Origin: an uncultured SAR86 cluster bacterium
GTDB lineage: Bacteria > Pseudomonadota > Gammaproteobacteria > Magnimaribacterales > D2472
Direction of reading: 5' to 3'
Assembly: GCA_902556105.1 (NCBI GenBank)
Contig: CACDUZ010000008.1
Span: forward strand, 1-36,846
DNA: 36,846 nucleotides
The notes beneath the pieces were generated by a model. It ran no database searches. It was given only the letters and a program-made list of their open reading frames with translations, and had not been told where the DNA came from. A program made the position numbers and the translations under genes. Each line of letters begins with the position of its first letter. The stretch's first letter is position 1. Positions 25,686-34,963 of the stretch are shown here, one piece after another.

Positions 25686-26916
25686 TTAGATTTATCTCAT
25701 TTTTTATTAAGTCATCAAATGATTCTCTTGAGCGAACAATATTAAATGTTTGTCCATCTACCAAAATCTCAGCTGGACGAACTCTAGAGTTATAGTTTGA
25801 AGACATTACAAACCCATAGGCGCCTGCAGTTTTAATTGCAAGAATATCTCCAACATCAGCATTTATGGGATGATCTTTTGCAATTACATCTGCTGATTCA
25901 CAAACCGGCCCAACTATTGTCCAAACCTGATCAATTGCTTTGCTTTCGGTTAAGCTCCATACGTCATGTTTTGCTTTATATAAAGCCGGTCTCAAGAGAT
26001 CATTCATGGCAGCATCAGCAATTAGAAAATTATCTTTAATATATTCCACTTTTGTTAGAAGAACACCTGCATTACCTGAAATACTTCTGCCAGGTTCTAG
26101 TACAATCCTCTGTTCAACATCCATTAGCTCAGCCTCAATAATTGAAATAAGATCTTGAGGTGATGGTGTTTTATCATTCTCATATGGAATACCTAGACCT
26201 CCTCCAAGATCAAGGAAATCTAATTTATTTCCTATTTCTTTAATTTTAATTGAAAGTTCTTTTATGTTTTTAGCTGTGAGTCTATAGCTCTCTAAATCCA
26301 TTATTTGTGATCCTATATGACATGCTAGGCCAACTAGATTAAGGTTTTTTGATTCATAAATATAATTAGCAATCTTTAAAACGGAATCATCTGAAGATAT
26401 TCCAAATTTATCTCCTTTTCTTCCAGTTTTTATATATTCATGTCCTCCAGAATCAACTTCTGGGTTAAACCTGATAGCAACATCTACAATTTTATTCTGT
26501 AATGATGCAATTTCTTCAATTCTATAAACCTCTGCTTCAGACTCAACATTAAAAGAAAGAATACCTTCTTGAATACCTAAAAGAATTTCATCATATGATT
26601 TGCCAACACCGCTAAAAATTATCTTTTTAGGATCAGCACCAATGTATAGAGTTCTTTTTAGCTCACCACCCGAAACAACATCAAACCCACACCCATTTTT
26701 ATTAATTAATTCTAGTATTGAGATGTTGCTTAATGATTTAACTGAAAAACAAATTAAGTTATTTTTTGTTTTGAAAGCATTTTTATAAACCTCAACATGT
26801 CTTTCCAGTGTTTTTTTTGAATAAACATAACATGGAGTTCCACATTCCATAGCTATATCTTGAAGATCTACGTCTTCGCAATATAACTTGTTATTTTTGT
26901 ATGCAAAAAAGTCCAT
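25678..26916 (-). CDS. lysA: Diaminopimelate decarboxylase
   Basis: PLP enzyme that makes lysine from meso-diaminopimelate, 412 residues. The PLP lysine lies in CFSVKSLSN in the alanine-racemase-like barrel. Other signatures are the LACHIGSQI segment, DLGGGLGIPY (phosphate loop), EPGRSISGNAG, GPVCESADV (active-site Cys from the partner subunit) and TAGAYGFVMSSNYN. ATG 26916 gives the normal N-terminus. It lies 15 bases downstream of the tiny lptM gene and feeds into dapF by overlap, forming lptM-lysA-dapF. Confidence 0.96.
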   Translation of the reverse strand: MDFFAYKNNKLYCEDVDLQDIAMECGTPCYVYSKKTLERHVEVYKNAFKTKNNLICFSVKSLSNISILELINKNGCGFDVVSGGELKRTLYIGADPKKIIFSGVGKSYDEILLGIQEGILSFNVESEAEVYRIEEIASLQNKIVDVAIRFNPEVDSGGHEYIKTGRKGDKFGISSDDSVLKIANYIYESKNLNLVGLACHIGSQIMDLESYRLTAKNIKELSIKIKEIGNKLDFLDLGGGLGIPYENDKTPSPQDLISIIEAELMDVEQRIVLEPGRSISGNAGVLLTKVEYIKDNFLIADAAMNDLLRPALYKAKHDVWSLTESKAIDQVWTIVGPVCESADVIAKDHPINADVGDILAIKTAGAYGFVMSSNYNSRVRPAEILVDGQTFNIVRSRESFDDLIKNEINLND

Positions 26917-26931
26917 TCTAAACTTAAGGTG

Positions 26932-27015
26932 TTAAAAAATAATAGGACCTTTGACTCCACAACCAAGAAGAACAATAAGGAGACAAAGAGTAATAAATGT
27001 TTTATAAATATTCAC
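26932..27015 (-). CDS. lptM: LptM (YifL) lipopeptide, minimal form
   Basis: A 27-residue prolipoprotein encoded between ahcY and lysA. It has a short basic start, a hydrophobic stretch, the lipobox LLGC, then GVKGPIIF and the stop. This is the hallmark CGLKGPLYF block of LptM, which in E. coli binds the LptDE translocon and promotes correct LptD disulfide formation. The position immediately before lysA/dapF is conserved for lptM/yifL. The mature lipopeptide would be only nine residues, with no Pro-rich tail. The start is GTG at 27015; no in-frame ATG exists. An 11-bp perfect hairpin ends four bases upstream of the start. Confidence 0.85.
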   Translation of the reverse strand: MNIYKTFITLCLLIVLLGCGVKGPIIF

Positions 27016-27019
27016 AAGC

Positions 27020-27049
27020 CATATTATGGGCAAAAATACCCATAATATG
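27020..27049. promoter_or_regulatory. Perfect 11-bp hairpin between ahcY stop and lptM start
   Basis: CATATTATGGG (27020-27030) and CCCATAATATG (27039-27049) are exact inverted copies separated by an 8-base AT-rich loop. In the minus-strand transcript the stem begins 11 bases after the ahcY stop and ends four bases before the lptM GTG. No T-tract follows on either strand, so it does not look like a standard intrinsic terminator. It could end ahcY transcripts inefficiently, protect an RNA 3' end, or block ribosome access to lptM. A protein operator is another option. Confidence 0.55.
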
Positions 27050-27060
27050 AACTTTAAATT

Positions 27061-28455
27061 TTAATATTTGTAACTTTCTTCTTTGAAAGGACCTTCTTTA
27101 GGAACATTAATATAATCTGCTTGATCTTGAGTGAGCTGAGTTATTGTCCCACCAAAGCCGGCAACCATTAAAGCTGCAACTTCTTCATCTAATTTTTTAG
27201 GGAGAACTTCAACCGTAATCATTTCTGCTTTTGTGTCTTCATCATTAATGTTTGCAAATCCTTGTTTGTATAGATGTATTTGGGCAAGGACCTGGTTAGC
27301 AAATGAGCCATCCATTATTCTGCTTGGATGTCCTGTTGCATTACCTAGATTCACTAATCTACCTTCAGCCAGAAGAACGAGATAATTTTTGCTTGATAGA
27401 TCTGGTGTCCCATCAGGCTTTGTATCTCTAAAAATTCTATGCACTTGAGGTTTAATTTCATCCCAATAATAATTTTCTCTCATAAATGCTGTATCAATTT
27501 CATTATCAAAGTGTCCAATATTACAGACGACAGCTGTATTTTTTAATGTGCTTAGCATTGCTGAATCACAGACATTAACATTTCCAGTTGTAGTCACAAT
27601 CAAATCAGTGTTTCCCATTACTTGCATATCAATGTCTTCAGCATTTCTTGTAACTGAACCATCTTTGTAACAGGATACAACTGAAAATCCATCCATACAT
27701 GCTTGCATTGCGCATATAGGATCAGATTCAACAACACTGACTATCATTCCTTCTTGAGCTAGACTTGCTGCTGATCCTTTACCGACGTCTCCATAGCCAA
27801 TTACAAGACCTCTCTTGCCCATAAGAAGCATATCGGTACCTCTTTTTAGAGCGTCGTTAAGACTATGTCTACAACCATACTTATTGTCATTTTTTGCTTT
27901 AGTGACTGAATCATTGACATTAATGGCAGGAACTTTTAATTCTCCTTTTTCAAGCATCTCTTTTAGTCTGTGGACTCCAGTTGTAGTCTCCTCAGAAACG
28001 CCATGAATTGTCTCTAACATTTCAGGAAATTTTTCATGAACCATAGCAGTAAGATCACTACCATCATCAAGAATCATATTTGCATCCCATGGCTTACCAT
28101 CTTTACAGATAGTTTGCTCAATACACCATTCAAATTCCTCATCTGTTTCACCTTTCCAAGCAAATGTTGGAACACCTCTTGCAGCCATAGCAGCCGCAGC
28201 ATGATCTTGGGTTGAAAAAATATTACAAGACGACCATCTTAATTCAGCGCCCAGATCAATAAGAGTTTCCATTAAAACCGCTGTTTGAATTGTCATATGG
28301 ATACAGCCCATAATCTTAGCATTGGCCAATGGTTGTTCTGCTCTATATTTTTCTCTGAGAGCCATCAAAGCTGGCATTTCATTTTCAGCAAGAGATATTT
28401 CTCTTCTTCCAAATTCTGCAAGGTTAATATCTGCAACTTTATAATCGTTTTCCAT
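27061..28455 (-). CDS. ahcY: Adenosylhomocysteinase
   Basis: Hydrolyses S-adenosylhomocysteine to adenosine and homocysteine, removing the inhibitory product of methylation. It has 464 residues, the length of the form with the roughly 40-residue insertion common in proteobacteria. Signatures are [15 protein letters not shown] near the N-terminus, [15 protein letters not shown], the [18 protein letters not shown] segment and the NAD loop [12 protein letters not shown]. The C-terminus ends with Lys-Tyr (EESYKY), as in tetrameric enzymes where these residues reach the neighbour's NAD site. AAGGAA precedes ATG 28455. It lies 26 bases downstream of metK, so the two form a methyl-cycle operon. Confidence 0.97.
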   Translation of the reverse strand: MENDYKVADINLAEFGRREISLAENEMPALMALREKYRAEQPLANAKIMGCIHMTIQTAVLMETLIDLGAELRWSSCNIFSTQDHAAAAMAARGVPTFAWKGETDEEFEWCIEQTICKDGKPWDANMILDDGSDLTAMVHEKFPEMLETIHGVSEETTTGVHRLKEMLEKGELKVPAINVNDSVTKAKNDNKYGCRHSLNDALKRGTDMLLMGKRGLVIGYGDVGKGSAASLAQEGMIVSVVESDPICAMQACMDGFSVVSCYKDGSVTRNAEDIDMQVMGNTDLIVTTTGNVNVCDSAMLSTLKNTAVVCNIGHFDNEIDTAFMRENYYWDEIKPQVHRIFRDTKPDGTPDLSSKNYLVLLAEGRLVNLGNATGHPSRIMDGSFANQVLAQIHLYKQGFANINDEDTKAEMITVEVLPKKLDEEVAALMVAGFGGTITQLTQDQADYINVPKEGPFKEESYKY

Positions 28456-28481
28456 TTTTTTTCCTTATTTAGTTATTAATT

Positions 28482-29636
28482 TTATTGAGAAATAGCTGAA
28501 GCTTTATCAGTATTTTCCCATGAAAGATCAATATCTGATCTACCAAAATGACCATAAGCTGCAGTTTGTTGATAAATAGGCCTCTTAAGGTCGAGCATAT
28601 TAATTAAACTCTTTGGCCTAAGATCAAATTCTTCTTCAACTATTTTAACTATAGCTTCTTTAGATATTTTTTCACTATTAAAAGTCTCAACATGAATAGA
28701 TGTTGGCTTAGCTACTCCGATTGCATAAGATACTTGAATTTCACAATAGTCTGCTAGACCAGCCGCAACGATATTTTTTGCAACATATCTAGATGCATAC
28801 GCTGCAGATCTATCAACTTTTGATGGATCTTTACCTGAAAAAGCACCGCCACCGTGTCGAGCCATGCCGCCATAAGTATCAACAATAATCTTTCTTCCAG
28901 TAAGGCCACAATCCCCTACAGGACCACCAATAACAAACTTTCCTGTTGGATTGATGTATATATTTGTTGAATCTAATAGCCATTCTCCTGGAACAATAGG
29001 TTTGATAATTTTGTCCATAACTTCTGATTTGATTTCATCTTGAGATACATCTTCATCATGCTGGGTTGAAAGAACCACAGCTGATAAACCCTCAATAGTC
29101 TTACCATCATCAGAATAGATAACACTTACCTGACTTTTAGCATCTGGTCTAAGCCATTTTATTTCACCACTCTTCATAACATCTGCTTGTTTTTTCACCA
29201 ATCTATGGGAAAGATCAATTGGAAGAGGCATCAAAGAATCAGTTTCAGTGCAAGCATAACCAAACATAAGTCCCTGATCACCAGCTCCTTGCTCAAGATT
29301 TTCTCCTTCTCCTTCTGTAACACCCTGAGATATATCTGGAGATTGTTCAAATACTAAATTTGTAAATTCACATGTATCACCATTAAAGCCATAATCATCT
29401 GTGTCATATCCGATATCATTGATTGTTTTCCTAACCACTGGTTCTAAATCTGGACTGCCAAGCGATGTTATTTCACCAGCTATGTATACCATGTTATTTT
29501 TAATCATAGTTTCACATGCAACCCTGCTATTTGGATCTTCTTTTAAGTAAGCATCCAAGACAGCATCTGAAATTTGGTCACAAACTTTGTCCGGATGTCC
29601 TCCAGAAACTGATTCTGATGTAAATATATAACTCAT
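28482..29636 (-). CDS. metK: S-adenosylmethionine synthetase
   Basis: Makes S-adenosylmethionine from methionine and ATP. It has 384 residues, standard length. Motifs include [20 protein letters not shown], the central signature [12 protein letters not shown], and the P-loop-like [19 protein letters not shown]. Strong ribosome site GGGGAG lies upstream of ATG 29636. It heads the metK-ahcY pair and diverges from the transketolase operon. I looked for a SAM-type riboswitch in the short leader and could not recognise one. Confidence 0.97.
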   Translation of the reverse strand: MSYIFTSESVSGGHPDKVCDQISDAVLDAYLKEDPNSRVACETMIKNNMVYIAGEITSLGSPDLEPVVRKTINDIGYDTDDYGFNGDTCEFTNLVFEQSPDISQGVTEGEGENLEQGAGDQGLMFGYACTETDSLMPLPIDLSHRLVKKQADVMKSGEIKWLRPDAKSQVSVIYSDDGKTIEGLSAVVLSTQHDEDVSQDEIKSEVMDKIIKPIVPGEWLLDSTNIYINPTGKFVIGGPVGDCGLTGRKIIVDTYGGMARHGGGAFSGKDPSKVDRSAAYASRYVAKNIVAAGLADYCEIQVSYAIGVAKPTSIHVETFNSEKISKEAIVKIVEEEFDLRPKSLINMLDLKRPIYQQTAAYGHFGRSDIDLSWENTDKASAISQ

Positions 29637-29772
29637 ACGATTTCTCCCCGAAATTTAAATACGATCTTTTTTTTCGCAAGAATATTATTTTATATCAAAA
29701 AAATGAATTTTATCTATGCTTTTGACGACAAAGATATTATTATCTTTTTTAAAGCAAACTGGGGAAATAAAT

Positions 29773-31761
29773 TTGCATCCATCAGATCCTACAAACGCTC
29801 TAAGGTTTTTATCAATTGATGCAGTCCAAAAAGCAAACTCCGGTCACCCAGGAATGCCCATGGGTATGGCAGAAATAGCAACGTCACTTTGGAGCAATCA
29901 TCTTAAACATAACCCCTCAAACCCTAACTGGTTTAATAGAGATAGGTTTGTTTTGTCAAACGGACATGGTTCGATGCTCTTATACAGCCTGCTTCATTTA
30001 ACAGGCTATAAATTATCGATAAATGACTTAAAAGACTTTAGACAACTTAAATCAAAAACTCCTGGTCATCCAGAATATGATATTGATATTGGTGTTGAAA
30101 CTACAACTGGACCACTTGGGCAAGGTATTGCAAATGCAGTTGGCATGGCAATATCAGAGAAAATTCTTGCAGCCGAATTCAATCATGAAGACTTGGATCC
30201 TATAGATCATTTTACCTATGCATTCTTAGGTGATGGATGTTTAATGGAGGGTATTTCTCATGAAGCATGCTCTTTTGCGGCAACTCATAACCTAGGTAAG
30301 CTAATCTGTTTTTATGATCAAAATGGTATTTCAATTGATGGAGAAATAGAAAATTGGTTTACGGATGATTCAGTAAAAAGATTTGAAAGTTATGGATGGC
30401 ATACGATTTGTGTTGATGGCCATAATATTAAAGAAATTGATGAAGCTATCTCCCAAGCAAAAGAAAAGTCAGACAAGCCTTCAATGATTTTTTGCAAGAC
30501 CACAATTGGCTTCGGTTCTCCAAATAAGTCTGGCACTGCTGATGTACATGGAGCACCCCTGGGTGATGAGGAGATAGAAAAAACTAGAGAAGCCCTAAAT
30601 TGGCAATATCCTGCTTTTGAAATTCCAAAAGAAATTTATGATTTTTGGGATGCAAAGGATAAAGGAGCAGATATCAACTCAGATTGGGATAATTTGATTA
30701 AAAATTATGAAGAAAAATATCCAGAACAAGCAAAAGAGTTGAATCGCAGAATCAAAGGAGAGGCCCCAGAAAATTTTGAGGAGAGTTTTAATGAATTTTT
30801 AAATAATTGTGATTCAAATAATTCATCTATGGCAACAAGGAAAGCCTCAAAAGCATGTTTAGACTTTTTTGTTAAAGAAATGCCTGAATTGGTAGGCGGA
30901 TCTGCAGATCTAACTCCTTCAAATAATACGTTTTCAGAATCGAGCTCAACTTTCTCAAATGAAAATCCAAAAGGAAATCATATAAATTACGGCGTAAGAG
31001 AATTTGGAATGTCAGCTATTATGAATGGGATGGTTCTTCATGGAGGCATAAAGCCATATGGCGCAACTTTTTTAGTGTTTACCGACTATGCTAGAAATGC
31101 TGTAAGGCTCTCAGCGCTTATGGGCCTGCCAAATATATTTGTCTATACTCATGATTCAGTAGCATTAGGCGAAGATGGTCCAACTCATCAACCTATAGAA
31201 CATTTGGTAACCTTAAGATCGACCCCAAATCTTAATAATTGGAGGCCAGCAGATCTTGTAGAAACTTCGGTAGCTTGGAAAGATGCTGTTACTTCAACTA
31301 AGACACCTACTTGTTTGATATTCAGCAGACAAGGAACTTCAGCAATAACCAGATCACAAGACCAACTTAATGCTATTAAAAAAGGAGGCTACTTGTTAGA
31401 TCAATCTGATAATCCTGATATGACAATTATTGCTTCTGGCAGTGAGGTTCAATTAGCACTTGATGCAGCTAAGCAACTAAAAAGTGAGTCCAAAAATATA
31501 AATGTTGTGTCAATGCCATCATTAGATATATTTCTTCAACAATCTGAAGAATATCAAAGATCAATAATCAATCCAGATAAACCTGTTCTTGTAGTTGAAT
31601 GCAGCCATCCCAATTCCTGGTACAAAATATTAAACAGAAACGATAAAGTTATTGGAATAGAAACTTTTGGAGAATCGGCACCTGGGGGTGAATTATTAGA
31701 ACATTTTGGCTTTACAGAAGAAAATGTTATAAAAACAGTCAAATCATTATTAAATGATTAA
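29773..31761 (+). CDS. tkt: Transketolase
   Basis: Thiamine-diphosphate enzyme that moves two-carbon units between sugar phosphates in the pentose-phosphate or Calvin-type pathways. From the TTG at 29773 it has 662 residues, the usual bacterial length. GGGG at 29761-29764 gives an ideal ribosome site for that TTG. The in-frame ATG at 29716 would add 19 residues that transketolases lack. Motifs: the catalytic His in KANSGHPGMPMG, the TPP site FLGDGCLMEGISHEA, and GVREFGMSAIMNGM in the pyrimidine domain. It leads a run tkt-pgk-aldolase-dtd-LOG-membrane protein and overlaps pgk by eight bases. Confidence 0.95.
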   Translation: MHPSDPTNALRFLSIDAVQKANSGHPGMPMGMAEIATSLWSNHLKHNPSNPNWFNRDRFVLSNGHGSMLLYSLLHLTGYKLSINDLKDFRQLKSKTPGHPEYDIDIGVETTTGPLGQGIANAVGMAISEKILAAEFNHEDLDPIDHFTYAFLGDGCLMEGISHEACSFAATHNLGKLICFYDQNGISIDGEIENWFTDDSVKRFESYGWHTICVDGHNIKEIDEAISQAKEKSDKPSMIFCKTTIGFGSPNKSGTADVHGAPLGDEEIEKTREALNWQYPAFEIPKEIYDFWDAKDKGADINSDWDNLIKNYEEKYPEQAKELNRRIKGEAPENFEESFNEFLNNCDSNNSSMATRKASKACLDFFVKEMPELVGGSADLTPSNNTFSESSSTFSNENPKGNHINYGVREFGMSAIMNGMVLHGGIKPYGATFLVFTDYARNAVRLSALMGLPNIFVYTHDSVALGEDGPTHQPIEHLVTLRSTPNLNNWRPADLVETSVAWKDAVTSTKTPTCLIFSRQGTSAITRSQDQLNAIKKGGYLLDQSDNPDMTIIASGSEVQLALDAAKQLKSESKNINVVSMPSLDIFLQQSEEYQRSIINPDKPVLVVECSHPNSWYKILNRNDKVIGIETFGESAPGGELLEHFGFTEENVIKTVKSLLND

Positions 31762-32911
31762 CTTATCTTCCCTAGATATAAATAAGAAAAACCTTGTAAT
31801 ACGTGTTGATATGAATGTGCCTATTAATAATGATGGAAATGTTTTAGACGCTACAAGAATTGAAGCCTGCATCCCTACAATCAATTATGCTATTGCAAAT
31901 AATTCAAAAGTTCTTTTGGTAAGTCATCTGGGAAGACCAACAGAAGGAAATTTTGAAGAAAAATTTTCTTTAAAGCCTGTTGCTGAAAAACTTCAAAAAA
32001 TTCTAAATAAACCCGTCGAACTTATTAAGGATCTTGATTCTGATAGTATTTTTAAATCTGAAACAAATATACAAGTTTTAGAAAATATTAGATTTTTTGA
32101 AGGAGAAAAAGGCAATTGCCAATCTTTAGGTAAAGACTTAGCTAGTCTTGGAGATATATATGTGTTTGATGCATTCGGCACAGCGCATAGAGAACAGGCG
32201 TCAACTCATGCTGCTATTGAAAATGCGTCAACAGCATGTGCAGGACTTTTACTTGAAAAAGAAAATGAATTCTTAACAAAGGCTTTAGATAACTACCAAA
32301 GTCCATATGTGGCGGTCATAGGCGGAGCAAAAGTGTCAACGAAACTTGAATTAATTAAATACATAAATACTGTTGCAGATAAAATAATTGTAGGGGGAGG
32401 CATTGCAAATACTTTTATAAAAGCATCAGGCTTGAATATTGGCAGGTCTCTTGTAGAAGATTCTATGATCGATATTGCAAAAAGTATTTTTGAACAGGGA
32501 AAGATAATATTGCCATCTACAGTAGTTACTTCTAAAAGTTTCGAAGGCGATGATATTAAAGAGAAGTCGGTGACCGACATATCTGATGACGAAATGATTC
32601 TAGATTTATATTTAGAGGATGACACTATTGAGGTCATAAATGAGGCACAAACCATTTTATGGAATGGACCAATTGGTGTTTTTGAAAATTATAAATTTGA
32701 AAAGGGAACAAAAGAACTATCCCAAGCAATAGCTAAGTCTAAAGCCTTTTCTCTTGCTGGAGGAGGCGAAACGTTATCTGCTATAAATAAATATATTAAT
32801 TCAGATGATGTATCATATTGCTCTACTGGTGGAGGTGCTTTTTTAGAATTTATGGAAGGAAAAGTTTTACCATCAATAAAAGCTTTGAATTTAAAAAAGA
32901 ATGGGAGATAG
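31754..32911 (+). CDS. pgk: Phosphoglycerate kinase
   Basis: Glycolytic/gluconeogenic enzyme that interconverts 1,3-bisphosphoglycerate and 3-phosphoglycerate with ADP/ATP. It has 385 residues. Signatures are VIRVDMNVPI, LLVSHLGRP, LENIRFFEGE, VFDAFGTAHRE, YVAVIGGAKVSTKL, ILWNGPIGVFE and the C-terminal FSLAGGGETLSAI and CSTGGGAFLEFMEG. Typical VDAFGTAHR becomes FDAFGTAHR. The start lies inside the end of tkt. No glyceraldehyde-3-phosphate dehydrogenase gene lies between tkt and pgk, where many relatives carry one. Confidence 0.97.
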   Translation: MINLSSLDINKKNLVIRVDMNVPINNDGNVLDATRIEACIPTINYAIANNSKVLLVSHLGRPTEGNFEEKFSLKPVAEKLQKILNKPVELIKDLDSDSIFKSETNIQVLENIRFFEGEKGNCQSLGKDLASLGDIYVFDAFGTAHREQASTHAAIENASTACAGLLLEKENEFLTKALDNYQSPYVAVIGGAKVSTKLELIKYINTVADKIIVGGGIANTFIKASGLNIGRSLVEDSMIDIAKSIFEQGKIILPSTVVTSKSFEGDDIKEKSVTDISDDEMILDLYLEDDTIEVINEAQTILWNGPIGVFENYKFEKGTKELSQAIAKSKAFSLAGGGETLSAINKYINSDDVSYCSTGGGAFLEFMEGKVLPSIKALNLKKNGR

Positions 32912-32914
32912 GTT

Positions 32915-33931
32915 ATGTCACTAAATAATATAGAAGAAATTGCAACATACATTGTTGCTGAAGGTAAAGGCATACTGGCAGCAGATGAGAGCAATCCTAC
33001 CTGTGGAAAGAGATTTGATTCAATTGGGGTTGAGTCTACTGAAGAAAATAGAAGAGACTACAGAGAAATGCTATTTAGATCAAAGGGTATGAAAGATAAT
33101 ATCGGAGGGGTAATTCTCTTTGATGAAACAATCAGACAATCAGCTGCTGATGGAACTTTATTGAGAGATATAATTTCAAATCAAGGCGCCCTTCCAGGTA
33201 TAAAAGTAGATAAAGGACTTCAACCAATTGAGGGATGTGATGGAGAAACTGTTACAGTCGGCCTTGAAGGTCTTGATGAAAGATTAAAAGAATATGCTTC
33301 AATGGGGGCAAAATTTACTAAATGGAGAGCTGTAATTAATATTGGAGATGGAATCCCAAGTGACAAAAGTATTGATGCTAATATGAAGGCTTTAGCTGAT
33401 TATGCGAAATGCGCTCAAGATAATGGGATGGTGCCTATTGTTGAGCCTGAGGTAATTATGGATGGAGACCACAGCATAGATGAATGCTATGAAGCTACTG
33501 ATCGTTCTTTAAACTCTTTATTTAGTCATTTAGAACAAAATGGAGTAAATATTAAAGGCACATTGTTAAAACCAAATATGGTTACATCTGGAAAAGATAG
33601 TAGTGAACAGGCTGGAGTTAATGAAGTTGCAAAGAAAACATTAGACTGTCTTATAAAAAATGTTCCAGCGGAACTCCCTGGAGTAACTTTTTTATCTGGA
33701 GGTCAATCTGACATTTTAGCAACTGCACATTTAGATGCTATGAACAAGATAGGTGGTTTCTCTTGGAAGTTAAGTTTCTCTTATGGGCGTGCTCTTCAAG
33801 CAGCAGCATTAAAAGCGTGGAGTGGAAAAGCTGAAAATATCTTCATTTCTCAAGATGAGCTTTCTCATAGGGCAGAAATGAATAAACTCGCCTCTCTAGG
33901 TAAATGGGATGAAGAGCTAGAAGAAAGATAA
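32915..33931 (+). CDS. fba: Class I fructose-bisphosphate aldolase, eukaryote-type
   Basis: Schiff-base aldolase that cleaves or forms fructose 1,6-bisphosphate. The 338 residues align block by block with animal-type aldolases: KGILAADES (D24), IKVDKGLQPI (K100), AKFTKWRAV (K136, R138), VPIVEPEV (E177, E179), the Schiff-base K219 in LLKPNMVTSG, FLSGGQSD and LSFSYGRALQ. These match rabbit D33, K107, K146, E187 and K229. This is neither the zinc class II enzyme (FbaA) usually found after pgk in gammaproteobacteria nor the short archaeal-type FbaB. The C-terminal Tyr of the animal enzyme is absent. GGGAGATAGG precedes ATG 32915. Confidence 0.93.
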   Translation: MSLNNIEEIATYIVAEGKGILAADESNPTCGKRFDSIGVESTEENRRDYREMLFRSKGMKDNIGGVILFDETIRQSAADGTLLRDIISNQGALPGIKVDKGLQPIEGCDGETVTVGLEGLDERLKEYASMGAKFTKWRAVINIGDGIPSDKSIDANMKALADYAKCAQDNGMVPIVEPEVIMDGDHSIDECYEATDRSLNSLFSHLEQNGVNIKGTLLKPNMVTSGKDSSEQAGVNEVAKKTLDCLIKNVPAELPGVTFLSGGQSDILATAHLDAMNKIGGFSWKLSFSYGRALQAAALKAWSGKAENIFISQDELSHRAEMNKLASLGKWDEELEER

Positions 33932-33933
33932 GA

Positions 33934-34371
33934 TTGTTATCAACCGTTCAAAGAGTCTCAAGAGCCGAAGTAATTATTGAAAGTAAATCCTATTCTTCAA
34001 TTGGAAGTGGCCTATTAATATTTATCTGCATTGAAGAGAATGATACTTCAAAAATAGTAAAGGAAATGATCAATAAGATCTTGAATTTTAAAATATTAGA
34101 TGGACCAAGTGGAGTGGCCACTACAGCAATCAAAGACTCTCAAGAAGAGATATTAGTAGTAAGCCAATTCACTCTTGCAGCAATAACTGATAAAGGTAAT
34201 AAACCAAGTTTTCATAAAGCCGCTAAGCCTGAAAAAGCTAAATTACTGTATGATGAATTTGTAAATGAATTTGCAAGATTACATAAAAGAGTTGAACAAG
34301 GAAAGTTTGGTGCTTCTATGGAAATTGCATTGATCAACAAAGGCCCTGTAACTTTTAATTTTAAAATATAA
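33934..34371 (+). CDS. dtd: D-aminoacyl-tRNA deacylase
   Basis: Removes D-amino acids (and glycine) mischarged on tRNAs. It has 145 residues. The family's two key motifs are present: SQFTLAA in the middle and the Gly-cisPro loop as NKGPVTF at the end. The opening STVQRVSRAEV is typical. The start is TTG at 33934, two bases after the aldolase stop; no in-frame ATG lies near the expected N-terminus. It sits mid-operon and its transcription must depend on the tkt/pgk transcript. Confidence 0.94.
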   Translation: MLSTVQRVSRAEVIIESKSYSSIGSGLLIFICIEENDTSKIVKEMINKILNFKILDGPSGVATTAIKDSQEEILVVSQFTLAAITDKGNKPSFHKAAKPEKAKLLYDEFVNEFARLHKRVEQGKFGASMEIALINKGPVTFNFKI

Positions 34372-34378
34372 ATATCCT

Positions 34379-34960
34379 ATGAAAAACATTTCAATCTTTT
34401 GTGGTGCCCACGAGGGTAAAAATCCGAAATATGCTGAAGCAGCTAAATCCATAGCAGGAATAATTTCAAAGAAAGGCATAAATGTTGTATTTGGAGGAGG
34501 AGATGTAGGATTAATGAAAGTGATTTCAGATACAGCTCTCGATAATGGTGTAGATGCTTTGGGTATTTCTTTAAGATCACTTTATGAGCTTGAGTTAGTC
34601 AATCCAAGACTGAAAGAAGTAGTTGTTGCTGAAACTTTATTAGATCGTAAGGATATCTTTATGGATAGGTCTGATGCATTCATAGTCCTTCCTGGTGGTG
34701 TTGGCTCTTTAGATGAACTTGCAGAAGTAATGGCAAGCAATCAACTGGGAATTATAAATAAGCCAATTGGAATACTTAATACTGAAGGTTATTATGATCA
34801 TCTATTAAGTTGGTTTAAAAAAGCTGTAGAAGAAGGATTTATTTCCTCTGCAAACTTTGATGAGTTACTAATATCCAGCTCACCTGAAGAACTTGTAGAT
34901 ATGGTAGTCAATAATAAAAGACCCTCAGATGACAACTGGACTGAAAGACTTGGCCTTTAG
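34379..34960 (+). CDS. LOG-family protein (TIGR00730; nucleoside monophosphate phosphoribohydrolase-like)
   Basis: A 193-residue Rossmann-fold protein of the LONELY GUY family, which cleaves ribose 5-phosphate from AMP or cytokinin nucleotides. It begins with ISIFCGAHEGKNPKY. The substrate loop VFGGGDVGLM and the LLDRKDIFMDRSDAFIVLPGG region (R90, K91) are conserved. The active-site signature PGGxGTxxE appears as PGGVGSLDE (105-113), with Ser for Thr, a mild change. In bacteria its physiological role is poorly understood; nucleotide salvage is plausible. Confidence 0.88.
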   Translation: MKNISIFCGAHEGKNPKYAEAAKSIAGIISKKGINVVFGGGDVGLMKVISDTALDNGVDALGISLRSLYELELVNPRLKEVVVAETLLDRKDIFMDRSDAFIVLPGGVGSLDELAEVMASNQLGIINKPIGILNTEGYYDHLLSWFKKAVEEGFISSANFDELLISSSPEELVDMVVNNKRPSDDNWTERLGL

Positions 34961-34963
34961 TAT

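Noticed and set aside
29637..29772. Possible SAM riboswitch in the metK leader
   Set aside because: The leader is short and AT-rich, with a run of A's and a ribosome site. I could not find the paired stems or core bases of the SAM riboswitch classes I know. A covariance-model search would settle it.
32293..32655. Minus-strand frame of 120 codons inside pgk
   Set aside because: It is fully antisense to strongly conserved pgk motifs, is Ser/Ile-rich with no domain, and has no ribosome site; AT-rich genes often produce such frames.
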